DNA of 64,000 nucleotides from Dicyema japonicum (lineage: Eukaryota; Dicyemida; Rhombozoa; Dicyemidae). This document shows positions 20,184-29,979 of this stretch, in pieces (within the stretch, counting starts at the first letter, position 1; every line of letters starts with the position of its first letter). Where the stretch lies: the NCBI GenBank assembly GCA_011109175.1, contig RDEW01000069.1, positions 102,184 through 166,183 on the forward strand, given 5' to 3'. The position numbers and the translations under genes were made by a program. The notes under the pieces are model-generated. The model saw only the letters and a program-made list of their open reading frames with translations. It did no database searches and was not told the origin of the DNA.

Positions 20184-22956
20184 CAAATCAAATCAAATCA
20201 AATTTATTCCAAAGTAAGTAAGGAGTCAATTAAAGGGATTTTAACGTGTCCGCCTTTGCGGCCTGGACACTTCACACGTATCCCATCTCCATTGTAGTCG
20301 TCCATTTAGTACGTATTGAGAAGCTGGTTTCCCAACCTTACTTCGATATCTATTTTACCGGCCTGACAAGGCTATTCTCTTCCTCGGAGAGGCTTTCATG
20401 TAATTTCCTCCCCAGAGATATTTTTATCGCCGCTCGCCTTGTTTTCTCCAGGCGAGCGAGAATCCTTTCTCTCGAGGGAGTATAATACCATCCCTCGCAT
20501 CCATATATCAGTCTTGGGAGAATCACAGTTTGGAAGATATAGAGCATTGTATCGGCGTCCAGCATAAGTTTTCTGGAGCAGAACATCGCTTGAACGGCCT
20601 TCTTTCTCCGCTCCTCGATGTCCTTCCGGTACGATCCTCTTCCATCCACTGCAATCCCCAGGTATTTCAGGCTAGAGACTCTCGGTATCCGTAGCGTATA
20701 CATCTCTCTCTGGTGTCGATCCAGCCTGCATATTCGCAAGTAACTGGATTTTTCTGTGGATAGTTTCATCCCTCTCCTATCGCACCATGTCCGAACTCTG
20801 TCGACAAAAGCCCCGATTCGTCGCTCAGAGATGTAGGCCTTCAGAGATGAGTCTAGGATTAAGATGTCATCCGCATAAATCATCAGCTTGGTCCTAACGT
20901 TTTGTGGAGAAGGAAAATCTTCCATAAATACGTTGAATAATAGAGGGCTTAGAATAGACCCTGCGGCACTCCCTTTTAAACAATATATCTTCGGAATATC
21001 TTCCACCAACCACCACGTTTGATATTCCTCCCAGTCAACAGGTTCTTCAGCCATAGGAACATTTGTCTTGAATTTTTGATCGAACCAGTTGACAGAATAG
21101 GCCTCGTGCCATACACTGTCGAAAGCCTTAGATGTCAAGGCAGACAAGGCTCAACTGGCTCCTCTTCTCAAAAGCATTTGCAATCTCATAGTTTAGAGAG
21201 TAATGCAATTACCACACGATCTCCCTGGCCGAAAACCCCATTGGTAACACTGTAGAAAATTAATATTTTCTATGTACTGGTTCAATTTCTTGAAAATAAT
21301 CCGTTCCATAATCTTCGATGTAGAACAGATAAGGCTTATAGGCCTATAACTAAGAGGATCTTTCCTCGACTTTCCAGGTTTAGGAATCATCTTTACAATT
21401 GAGTGCTTCCATAGTGAAGGGGAATGTCCGAGCTTGAAACTTGCGTTATACATCTTTTGTAGAACAGACAGAAATTCATCGGATCCTTCTTTAAACATAG
21501 TCATCGGAATGCTATCAAAACCAGGAGCCTTGTTTTTGCACTCCCGTATAGCAGTCTTGACTTCTGCCAATGTGATTTCCTCTACCATACTATTCAGATC
21601 GTCTATGGAGTAATCCATAGAGCTAGATATATCTTCTGAGAATTTTTCGGATATAATACTGACTGGGTCTACTCCCTGTATGTTTTCTAATTGTTTCCTG
21701 AATACTGACGGTACTCTGTCCAGGGGAATTGTTCTTCCATCTTGATCCGCCAGTACAATGTTCTTTGCTCTCATGTTTTTGTTAGTCAGTCTGGAGTACA
21801 ATTTCCACAAGCAAGGATTCTTAAGTGCACTTTCAAGGCTGCTTTCCTAACTTGGTTTTCTGAATACTACTTCCAAGCTCTCTGTAGAACTTTTTGGATA
21901 GCATCAATATTATTTTTCAAAGTTATACTGTCCCACATGTCCACACATCGTCTGTGCTTCGCCTTCAGAGTATTCCTCTCGCGAATAAGTCCCGAATAGA
22001 AGGAGGGCAGGACTGATTCGTTTTCGGAAGGATTTTTGAGTAAATCTTCTTTGCATATAATCGCAGATACATCGTAATAGTATTGGATAAATCTTGGTTG
22101 AAAGAATCCAACTCATTATGTGTAGAAAAGGAATAATTAATCTTCATTAACATACTCTTCGATAAATAATGACGATAATGTTCCCAGTCTACCGACGAGG
22201 TATCATAATACAGAAAAATGTCTTCAATAATATCCGGTTCAAGATTTATAGTCATCTCCATAGGGATATGGTCACTCCCTATATCCCAGAGTAACCTTGG
22301 CCTGTTTACATGGTCTAGTAGTTGTGGAGATACTAAGGCCAATCCCAGCATATCACCCCCGTAGTATGAGAAATGGTTAGGTTCTTCGGTCGTTAAGACT
22401 TCGACTCCAATTTCCCCGACCAAATCTGCTAGTAGTTGACCGTCCCTGTTGTTTCCATAACATCCATAGGTCCTGTTCTTGGCGTTCAAATATCCCACCA
22501 GGATCGACATTGGGTTTCTTTCGAAGAACTCGACAATTTTCACAGAGGACCAGGCCAAGTCCTTAGAATATAGCCCTCCCACGGTTATCCACGTTCCACC
22601 ACATTGCACGTCGACAGACACGAATTCCGAATCGTCGGCCGATATAATGCAGTCGTTTCGAGTTTGCAATAGTTTATGAAAGAAGATTGAGGTTCCTGTT
22701 CCAGCAACTGCTCCATCTTTCCATGGAATGTCCACTGAGTCATATCCTTCCAGAATATAATGCCTTCCTTCTCGAATCTTCGTCTCGTTGACTACCAAGA
22801 CATCTGCCTTGGCAGTCCTCATAAGTAGTGCTAGTTCATCATGCCTTTTCACCAAGGAGCGAGCATTCACCAGCACTAACTTTAGGATTCTTTTCAGATT
22901 TCTTTTTGGTGGCCCGGGCTCTCCATGGCCAGGTCCACCATTTCCCGTAAATCCAC
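20184..22956 (-). mobile_element. Related non-LTR retrotransposon inserted in the H2A leader
   Basis: A 2.77-kb insertion lies between the H2A start (GAAAATT at 20177-20183) and the promoter box (TCCGGAAAAAA at 22957). It is oriented like H2A, and 36 bp of native leader are missing. The 3' end in element sense is a (TTTGA)n tail abutting the H2A leader. It encodes an endonuclease and RT but no ORF1, so it is 5'-truncated. The endonuclease resembles the histone-fused element block for block (NARSL, VVNETK, GTGTSIFF, DIGSDH), so the two are cousins. Confidence 0.85.
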
Positions 22957-22984
22957 TCCGGAAAAAAACTTTTAGAATTAGCAT
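20350..22984 (-). pseudogene. Endonuclease-RT ORF of the H2A-leader element
   Basis: The frame starts at ATG 22984, inside the H2A/H2B promoter, and is open across the insertion joint (MLILKVFFRSG...). It covers the APE endonuclease to about 21965. RT blocks follow in shifted frames: ECKNKAPGFDSIPMTMFKEG, KPGKSRKDPLSYRPISLI, WGFRPGRSCGNCI, KAFDSVWHEAY, GSILSPLLFN, YADDILIL and SLKYLGIAVD. At least three frame changes and a scrambled stretch before GSILSPLLFN show it is inactive. There is no recognisable RNase H. Confidence 0.8.
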
Positions 22985-23072
22985 AAGAAAATCAATACTT
23001 TCTAAAGTTTATTCTGGAAGCACAATTTGAAAACATAAGTACGAAAAAATTCAAAATTTTCGATTTCAGAAA
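22957..23072 (+). promoter_or_regulatory. H2B-side half of the divergent H2A/H2B promoter, unit 1
   Basis: It retains the central box and the right arm (GGAAGCACAATTTGAAAACA). The left, H2A-proximal arm was lost when the element at 20184-22956 inserted. Confidence 0.6.
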
Positions 23073-23440
23073 ATGGTTCAAAAAGTGAGTACTAAAGGAT
23101 CTAAACGGGCGGCAGTTAAAGTTAGCAGCACCACACGTGCCTTACGAAAAAAGAAAAAGCGATCCCAAACTATCATTTGTACATTCTGAGGATTTTGAAA
23201 TCTGTCCACACTGATTTGGGGATGTCAAAGAAAGCTATGATGGCTATGGACAGCTTTACTTTTGACATTTACGAAAAAATCAAGAACGAAGCTTGCATCT
23301 AGTCCAGCATAATAGCAAAGCTACTATCACATCGAGAGAAATTCAAACAGCAGTACGCTTGATTTTGCCTGGAGGAATTAGCAAAGCATGCTATTACCGA
23401 AGGGGCAAAGGCGGTCACCAAATATACCAATACTAAGTGA
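23073..23440 (+). pseudogene. H2B: Histone H2B, unit 1, frameshifted
   Basis: Aligned with the intact 122-residue copies, this one has three 1-nt indels. One A is missing in CCCAAACTATC near 23163, one A in CTTGCATCT near 23300, and one G is extra in CTGGAGGAATTAG near 23373 (net 368 instead of 369 bp). The rest is normal, including the C-terminal KYTNTK. It is dead if real. A-run miscalls cannot be excluded. Confidence 0.85.
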
Positions 23441-23629
23441 TTTTTTACTTGATATAATAAAGAAAACTTGTTTTCTAACTATTTTTTTCCTTACATAAAA
23501 ATAGCCCACGTGTCATAATCTTAACAAAAGAATGTTTTTTATTAATTTTAACGCAATAAGAACGTTTTTTATTAATTTTAACGCTATTTAAAAAGTCCGT
23601 TTTAGTGTGGTTTTCCAATTTTCACTTTA

Positions 23630-23738
23630 ATTATCGATTTGTGCTTCCGTGAAAAACTTTTAATATTATCGATTTGTGCTTCGGCGAAAAAGTTTTTGCG
23701 TCGTCAATTTATAAACGCCAAATTTGGAGCGCAAAGCA
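23630..23738 (+). promoter_or_regulatory. H4 promoter, unit 1
   Basis: Two tandem copies of the box ATCGATTTGTGCTTC-G-GAAAAA (about 23635-23656 and 23668-23691) are followed by TATAAA 29 bp before the ATG. If this TATA is used, transcription would start at or next to the start codon. Confidence 0.55.
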
Positions 23739-24047
23739 ATGTCTGGACGTGGGAAAGGTGGAAAAGGAGGAAAGTCAGGTGCAAAGCGATTCAAAAAGAT
23801 CCTGATCGATAACATTCAGGGGATCACAAAGCCTGCAATTAGGAGACTGTGTCGTAGAGGAGGTGTGAGAAGGATCTCAGGAAAAATTTATGAGGAGACA
23901 AGATGTGTCCTCAGGATCTTTATTGAGAGAACTATAAGAGATTGCATTTCCTATTGTGAACACGCTAAAAGAAAAACTGTGATTGCTATGGATGTGGTCT
24001 ATGCCTTGAAGAGACAAGGGAGAACAATATATGGATTTGGTGGATGA
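23739..24047 (+). CDS. H4: Histone H4, unit 1, intact and uninterrupted
   Basis: Encodes 102 residues of the core histone that pairs with H3. Start [10 protein letters not shown], conserved [29 protein letters not shown] and the C-terminal [20 protein letters not shown]. It is strikingly divergent for an H4: about 20 substitutions from the usual animal sequence, one residue lost in the tail between K12 and K16, and four cysteines (LCRR, TRCV, RDCISYC) where animal H4 normally has none. All copies encode the same protein. AATAAA lies within 25 bp after the stop and no stem-loop is seen. Only this copy and 37823 have no retrotransposon. Confidence 0.95.
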   Translation: MSGRGKGGKGGKSGAKRFKKILIDNIQGITKPAIRRLCRRGGVRRISGKIYEETRCVLRIFIERTIRDCISYCEHAKRKTVIAMDVVYALKRQGRTIYGFGG

Positions 24048-24280
24048 CATATCTTTTTAATAAAAAAATAAATTTTTATCTATATTAAATTCTGAGATAT
24101 AAATTAAGTCGTTTTAGGTTTACAAGAAGCATTTCTGTAAATAGTGTTTTTTATGAATTCTAATCACACAGTGGTAATTTTAAAATTTTGTAAAATAGCT
24201 TTTTTCACTTTGATGTGGTAAAATTTTGCTTAAAATAATGCTTTGATAATTTAAAAAAAATTGTGTTTTGATAATTTTCC

Positions 24281-24426
24281 AAATTGTGCTTCCGGAAAAA
24301 AATTAGTTGCTCTCTCGTATTGTTGCAAAATTGCGTGTGCTTCCGCGAAAAATTTAAGCGTACGTTAGTATTAATACATCGCAAAAAAATCGATAATTTT
24401 CATTATCATTCATTCATCGATAAATA
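24281..24426 (+). promoter_or_regulatory. H3 promoter, unit 1
   Basis: Two boxes, TTGTGCTTCCGGAAAAAAA (24284-24302) and TGTGCTTCCGCGAAAAATTT (24336-24355), then the leader ATCGATAATTTTCAT...ATCGATAAATA up to the ATG. Confidence 0.55.
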
Positions 24427-24837
24427 ATGGCACGAACAAAACAAACTGCTAGAAAATCAACTGGAGCAAAAGTTCCAAGGAAACAGCTTTCTGCTAAATC
24501 TGCACGCAAGTCAGTTTCTCAATTGGGTGGTGTAAAGAAGCCACATCGCTTTCGTCCTGGTGTCGTGGCAATGAGGGAGATCAGAAGATATCAAAAGAGT
24601 ACTGACCTTCTATTGCGAAAGACACCGTTCCAAAGGGTTGTTAGAGAAGCAGCACAATTTATGAAGACAGATTTACGTTTCCAATCATCGGCCATTGTTG
24701 CTCTTCAGGAGGCTGCAGAGACTTATTTGGTCGGGATTTTTGAGGATAGTAATTTGTGTGCAATACATGGAAAACGAGTAACAATAATGCCACAGGATAT
24801 GCACCTAGCAAGGAGAATTCGTGGTGAAAAAACATAA
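24427..24837 (+). CDS. H3: Histone H3, unit 1
   Basis: Encodes 136 residues. The tail keeps the modifiable positions of H3: K4 ([10 protein letters not shown]), K9, K14, K18, K23, K27 (SARKS) and K36 (GGVKKPHR). The core has [35 protein letters not shown] and [18 protein letters not shown]. It is divergent (for example SVSQLGGV in the tail, [17 protein letters not shown]) but full length. One silent G/A (AAGCCACATC) distinguishes this copy from the others. AAATAAATATAA follows the stop as a polyadenylation signal. Confidence 0.95.
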   Translation: MARTKQTARKSTGAKVPRKQLSAKSARKSVSQLGGVKKPHRFRPGVVAMREIRRYQKSTDLLLRKTPFQRVVREAAQFMKTDLRFQSSAIVALQEAAETYLVGIFEDSNLCAIHGKRVTIMPQDMHLARRIRGEKT

Positions 24838-26025
24838 CTTTTCGATAAATCAAATAAATATAATTTGTCTCTTTTTTTTAAATTAACCTAATCCCGACAA
24901 AATTTAGGAAAAAGTAAGATAATCCAATCCTTTCGCCTAATTGATAATGTTTTTCGAGACGCAATGTCGTTTTAAATTGTTAATTCACGGGAATTTCTAA
25001 TCATACGCAGTTTCTATCAACTAGCTAAAAATAGCCTATATAAAACCCAATGTAACAAACTAACCATATCAAATCTCCCTTTAATTACATAAATAAGACA
25101 AATTTTTAATTTTGACACTGTTAAAAAAACAAAAAACTATTTCAATTTGATTTTAATATAAAAAATTAAATTAATCGCTGTCGAAAAATTGGGGTCAAAA
25201 ATCCAGGGTTTTGCGGCTGTTTGATCTCAAACCAAGTTCTTTCCACGCGTCTTGCTTTTACGCGTTAAAATATGAAATCAGATTGAAAATTGGACGCACG
25301 TGTGCGGAGATTTGATAATTGATTATTTTTTAGTTTTTAGAAATTAAATTTGTCTATTATTCTTGTTTATGTAAGCCTTGTTAACCTTTAACTAAATTAA
25401 TTTATTTTTTTGATTATCCAATTGCTACATTCTAAGATAGTTCTAGATATTGACTTAGTCAGCTAGGCTTACAGTTGGTTAGTAATAATGTAACTTTTTT
25501 CAAAATAACTTTTGTAAGTGACTGATTATTGTATTTAGGAGACTGAATCGGTATATAGATTGGAGCAACTTTCTACGACCTAATCAATTTGGATTCCGTC
25601 CGGGAAGATCATGTGGAGATTGTATCCAATCACTAAACTACGAAATTATAAATACATTGGAGAAGAAATTGATTTGTCTAATTAAATTTGTCTACTATTC
25701 TTGTTTATGTAAGTCTTGTTATTCTTTAACTAAATTAATTTATTTTTTTTCATTATCCAATTGCTACAAGATAGTTCTAGATATTGACTTGTCAGCTAGG
25801 GTTACAGTTGGTTAGTAATAATGTAACTTTTTGCAAGATAACTTTTGTAAGTAATTAAGTTTCAATTTTATCAATAGGGTTTTACTCCTTTGGAGTAATT
25901 TTCCGATAGATATCTTGACAAAATGAAGGCAGATGTCTTATTACTTAGGGATCAAATAGATTTCTGGCTAGCAAGTACTATAGTGATAAGAGTCAATTAA
26001 AGTAAAGGTTTATTTAATAAAATTG
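24838..26025. other. Histone array spacer, unit 2, with fossil RT segment
   Basis: Same spacer as unit 1. The RT fossil lies at about 25550-25680 (TCAATTTGGATTCCGTCCGG encodes QFGFRP). No gene. Confidence 0.7.
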
Positions 26026-26388
26026 TTAAGTGGATGCAGGTTTTGCGGGTTCAGCACTTTTGCGACAGATGTATCTTCCGCAAGAGATTATTGCATTTTG
26101 GGTAAGTTCTTTTAATTCGTCATCGGCATTGATTGCGACAGACAGGTGACAAGGTTTGATCCTTCGCTTTGCAGCCTTGAGTGCAGTATTACCACAAAGT
26201 TCCAGCACTTCAGCACATAGATACTCCATTACAGCTCCAACGTAGATGGCAGCACCAACTGCAACTCGCATTCTGGTCTCACTTCTCAAGCATCTATGAA
26301 TTCGACCAACTGGAAATTGCAAGCCTGCTCTAACTGATTTGCTTTTCGCTTTTGTACGTACTTTTCCACCTTTACCGCGAGTAGACAT
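26026..26388 (-). CDS. H2A: Histone H2A, unit 2
   Basis: Intact, 120 residues, with the same protein as the other five copies. The start is ATGTCTACTCGCGG at 26388. The frame is open six codons further upstream, but the MSTRGKGG start is the H2A start. It belongs to the unit 1/2 nucleotide subtype. Confidence 0.95.
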   Translation of the reverse strand: MSTRGKGGKVRTKAKSKSVRAGLQFPVGRIHRCLRSETRMRVAVGAAIYVGAVMEYLCAEVLELCGNTALKAAKRRIKPCHLSVAINADDELKELTQNAIISCGRYICRKSAEPAKPAST

Positions 26389-26554
26389 TTTATTGAAAAT
26401 TTTCAATTTTTTCGTACTTATGTTTTTAAATTGTGCTTCCGGAAAAAACTTTTAGAATTAGCATAAGAAAATCAATACTTTCTAAAGTTTATTCTGGAAG
26501 CACAATTTGAAAACATAAGTACGAAAAAATTCAAAAATTTCGATTCTCGGCTAA
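26389..26554. promoter_or_regulatory. Divergent H2A/H2B promoter, unit 2
   Basis: Left arm (about 26393-26443) and right arm (about 26493-26543) are inverted copies of each other over about 49 bp with about three mismatches. Each includes TTCGTACTTATGTTTT, AAATTGTGCTTCC and GGAA. The centre is a 45-bp AT-rich segment, itself partly symmetrical (AAACTTTTAGAA / TTTCTAAAGTTT). The layout fits a bidirectional promoter with one TTGTGCTTCC box per gene. Confidence 0.65.
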
Positions 26555-26923
26555 ATGGTTCAAAAAGTGAGTACTAAAGGATCTAAACGGGCGGCGGTTA
26601 AAGTTAGTACCACAACACGTGCCTTACGAAAAAAGAAAAAGCGATCCCAAAACTATCATTTGTACATTCTCAGGATTTTGAAATCTGTCCACACTGATTT
26701 GGGGATGTCAAAGAAAGCTATGATGGCTATGGACAGCTTTACTTTTGACATTTACGAAAAAATCAAGAACGAAGCTTGCAATTTAGTTCAGCATAATAGC
26801 AAAGCTACTATCACATCGAGAGAAATTCAAACAGCAGTACGCTTGATTTTGCCTGGAGAATTGGCAAAGCATGCTATTACCGAAGGGGCAAAGGCGGTCA
26901 CCAAGTATACCAATACTAAGTGA
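26555..26923 (+). CDS. H2B: Histone H2B, unit 2, intact
   Basis: Encodes 122 residues. A lysine-rich tail ([16 protein letters not shown]) leads to the histone fold with [56 protein letters not shown] and the C-terminal [13 protein letters not shown]. This copy has a Ser-to-Thr change at residue 20 (VSTTTR). AATAAA lies about 20 bp after the stop. It and the copies at 31780 and 46917 are the only unbroken H2B genes here. Confidence 0.95.
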   Translation: MVQKVSTKGSKRAAVKVSTTTRALRKKKKRSQNYHLYILRILKSVHTDLGMSKKAMMAMDSFTFDIYEKIKNEACNLVQHNSKATITSREIQTAVRLILPGELAKHAITEGAKAVTKYTNTK

Positions 26924-27079
26924 TTTTTACTTGATATAATAAAGAAAACTTGTTTTCTAACCATTTTTTTCTTACATAAAAATAGCCCACGTGTCATAAT
27001 CTTAACAAAAGAACGTTTTTTATTAATTTTAACGCTATTTAAAAAGTCCGTTTTAGTGTGTTTTCCAATTTTCACTTTA

Positions 27080-27187
27080 ATATCGATTTGTGCTTCCGTG
27101 AAAAACTTTTAATATTATCGATTTGTGCTTCGGCGAAAAAGTTTTTGCGTCGTCAATTTATAAACGCCAAATTTGGAGCGCAAAGCA
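27080..27187 (+). promoter_or_regulatory. H4 promoter, unit 2, now driving an H4::gag fusion
   Basis: Twin TTGTGCTTC boxes (27088 and 27123 regions) and TATAAA at 27159-27164, 29 bp before the ATG at 27188. Promoter architecture is unchanged by the insertion, which lies downstream in the coding region. Confidence 0.55.
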
Positions 27188-28727
27188 ATGTCAGGACGTG
27201 GTAAAGGTGGAAAAGGAGGAAAGTCAGTGCAAAGCGATTTAAAAAGATCCTGATCGATAACGTAAGAAGTTTGGACGATTATGAGGACATCTCACGTGTG
27301 GTCTGCGACACAGCGGCCCACGTGGTACAAGGACTCTTCGAAAATAAGCCCTCTATTGGATTATATTTTAGAGGAGTCCGAGGAGTCGAGAAGCTCAGAA
27401 GGGTCGTTCGCGACTCGATCCTTCTGTCGTTCAGAGTCAATATGGGGATCGATGGCAGGGCTGCTTTCCACACTGCAGCGGACATCCCCACACAGCAAGC
27501 GGTTGATCAAGCTGTGCCTGCACCGAGGAGGATGGAGGTTGAGAGCAAGACTCAGCCTCTTGAAATGAATCAAGGACCGAGAACCGAGGGCAGGGCTGAA
27601 TCCGTCACACAGCCGCGGTCCAACAGGCTGTGCCTGCCCTCGACGAAGGAAGACAAGAGGACCGTCTCCCAATGACTGTAGGCTGGACTACAGTAGGGAG
27701 AAAGAGGAAGTCTGCGGTTTCTGCCAAACCGCAGAACGTGCGTGATTCGGGTCCAGAAACCGCAAAGTGCCCTAAAAAGCATTTTGCAGGCTCGAATCAA
27801 TCCAGAGCGCACGTGCCGAAAGAAAAGAAGAAAGAACAGGTATTCGGAGGACTAACTACACTAGTTCGGCTAGAGGTGCCGAAGATGGGAGTGGTTAAAC
27901 TCCTAAGTGGCATAGGTACTCTGGCTACCTATGCGAAAGGAAGGATCGTCAGACGAGGAGAATCCCACTTGTTGGTGGGATTCAGAAATGACGTGGACGC
28001 CTCAGCTTTTGAAGCTGAGGTGAATAAGAAGGTTCCTTTTGGGCCCGGGGCACATAACATGTCTCGGGTCATCCCCAAGGTACACGACTCGATTGTACTA
28101 GTCTTCGGAGTCCTCTGGACTTTGTTGATGAGGATGTACTCGAGTACATCAAAAAGGACTACCCCACGGCGCACAAGATCGAGCGCTTCAAGAGTGGGAG
28201 TCAGAGATTAAGGACTCTCAAGGTCTGGATCAGGTCCGGAGCAGAAGCTGAAAGGATCTGCCTTGAGAAGTTAAAGATAGGTTACTTTAGATTTGGTGTG
28301 GCCCGAGAGCGACCGGTAGCAATCCAGTGCTACAGATGCCAGGGATTCGGCCACACCAGCTCCCGCTGCACTTAATAAAGAGAAGTGCCTAAATTGCGGG
28401 GGTCCACATTCGCGGAAGGCTTGCCAAACAAGTGGCAAGTCTCTCAAGTGCGTGAACTGTGGCGCAAAAGGACACAGGGCGAGCCATACCAAGTGCCCCC
28501 TGTATCAGGAGGCGACGGAGAAGGTACCACAGGGGAGAAGGCAGGCGCCCTCCTCTGGAATGGTCAGTGATGTAGGCACTATCCATCGGATGGTGAGTAA
28601 CTATTGCAATGCCACTGGGGCTTCGCTCCAAACGGCACTTAGGGATATCGCGTTATCTCATAGGTTAAATAATGCGTCGAAGGGATGCTCAACATCGTCT
28701 TCGAAACAGGAGGACTTTAGAATATGA
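27188..28727 (+). pseudogene. H4::gag chimeric ORF1 (half-LINE copy 1), frameshifted
   Basis: H4 codons 1-25 (to ATCGATAAC) are joined to the gag body GTAAGAAGTTTGGACGATTA. A G is missing in AGTCAGTGC within the H4 tail, so the fusion is out of frame as written. Other 1-nt losses lie near 27613 and 28112, and a 1-nt gain near 28373. Only one copy of the gag internal repeat remains. The C-terminus is the half-LINE type ending in EDFRI (TGA 28725-28727) rather than the ORF1 end of the complete element. Three CCHC knuckles are present. Confidence 0.8.
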
Positions 28728-28866
28728 CGAAGACTTTTATAAAACGAAGGAGGCACGGGGAAGACGAATGTGATGGCACGAAAACGCTGCCGCAAGGCGG
28801 TGAAAGGGCCTTTAGTTAGTTCTTCCCTAACTTAACATTTGTTTTTTTGCCTAATAAAGATTTTTC
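27259..28866 (+). mobile_element. Half-LINE copy 1 (ORF1 only) in H4
   Basis: It contains gag and the shared 3' UTR (ACGCTGCCGCAAGGCGGTG ... CCTAATAAAGATTTTTCC) but nothing of ORF2. The junction sequence before the 3' UTR is the same in copies 2-4. The H4 segment from just before the ATG to about codon 25 is repeated after the element (28880 on), a target duplication of about 80 bp. Confidence 0.85.
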
Positions 28867-28886
28867 CGTTTTTCTTCCGCAAATCA

Positions 28887-29194
28887 ATGTCTGGACGTGG
28901 AAAGGTGGAAAAGGAGGAAAGTCAGGTGCAAAGCGATTTAAAAAGATCCTGATCGATAACATTCAGGGGATCACAAAGCCTGCAATTAGGAGACTGTGTC
29001 GTAGAGGAGGTGTGAGAAGGATCTCAGGCAAAATTTATGAGGAGACAAGATGTGTCCTCAGGATCTTTATTGAGAGAACTATAAGAGATTGCATTTCCTA
29101 TTGTGAACACGCTAAAAGAAAAACTGTGATTGCTATGGATGTGGTCTATGCCTTGAAGAGACAAGGGAGAACAATATATGGATTTGGTGGATGA
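28887..29194 (+). pseudogene. H4: Histone H4 downstream of half-LINE 1, 1-nt deletion
   Basis: A complete H4 regenerated by the target duplication, but 308 instead of 309 bp. Codon 5 lacks one base (CGTGGAAAGG), so the ATG is out of frame with the rest. The remaining 95 codons are normal. Upstream is the retrotransposon 3' end, with only about 8 bp of native leader and no histone promoter box. Confidence 0.85.
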
Positions 29195-29430
29195 CATATC
29201 TTTTTAATAAAAAAATAAATTTTTATCTATATTAAATTCTGAGATATAATTTAAGTCGTTTAGGGTTACAAGAAGCATTTCTATAAATAGTGTTTTTTAT
29301 GAATTCTAATTACACAGTGATAATTTTAAAATTTTGTAAAATAGCTTTTTCTACTTTAATGTGGTAAAATTTTGCTTAAAATAATGCTTTGATAATTTTA
29401 AAAAAAATTGTGTTTTGATAATTTTCCAAA

Positions 29431-29571
29431 TTGTGCTTCCGGAAAAAAATTACTTGCTCTCTCGTATTGTTGCAAAATTGCGTGTGCTTCGCGAAAAATT
29501 TAAGCGTACGTTAGTATTAGTACATCGAAAAAAAATCGATAATTTTAATTTCATTCATTCGTCGATAAATA
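29431..29571 (+). promoter_or_regulatory. H3 promoter, unit 2
   Basis: Boxes at about 29430-29448 and 29480-29500. The second lacks one C (TGTGCTTCGCGAAAA). Confidence 0.5.
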
Positions 29572-29979
29572 ATGGCACGAACAAAACAAACTGCTAGAAA
29601 ATCAACTGGAGCAAAAGTTCCAAGGAAACAGCTTTCTGCTAAATCTGCACGCAAGTCAGTTTCTCAATTGGGTGGTGTAAAGAAACCACATCGCTTTCGT
29701 CCTGGTGTCGTGGCAATGAGGGAGATCAGAAGATATCAAAAGAGTACTGACCTTCTATTGCGAAAGACACCGTTCCAAAGGGTTGTTAGAGAAGCAGCAC
29801 AATTTATGAAGACAGATTTACGTTTCCAATCATCGGCCATTGTTGCTCTTCAGGAGGCTGCAGAGACTTATTTGGTCGGGATTTTGAGATAGTATTTGTG
29901 TGCAATACATGGAAAACGAGTAACAATAATGCCACAGGATATGCACCTAGCAAGGAGAATTCGTGGTGAAAAAACATAA
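29572..29979 (+). pseudogene. H3: Histone H3, unit 2, broken at codon 106
   Basis: Normal through YLVGI. Then three 1-nt losses in a 25-bp stretch (ATTTTGAGATAGTATTTG, against ATTTTTGAGGATAGTAATTTG elsewhere) create a TAG. The downstream end through GEKT is intact and back in phase. Three losses in homopolymer or dinucleotide contexts so close together could be a sequencing artefact. Confidence 0.85.

Noticed and set aside
24659-24853. Minus-strand 64-codon frame repeated opposite every H3
   Set aside because: It is the reverse shadow of the conserved H3 coding sequence and has no homologue or signals of its own.
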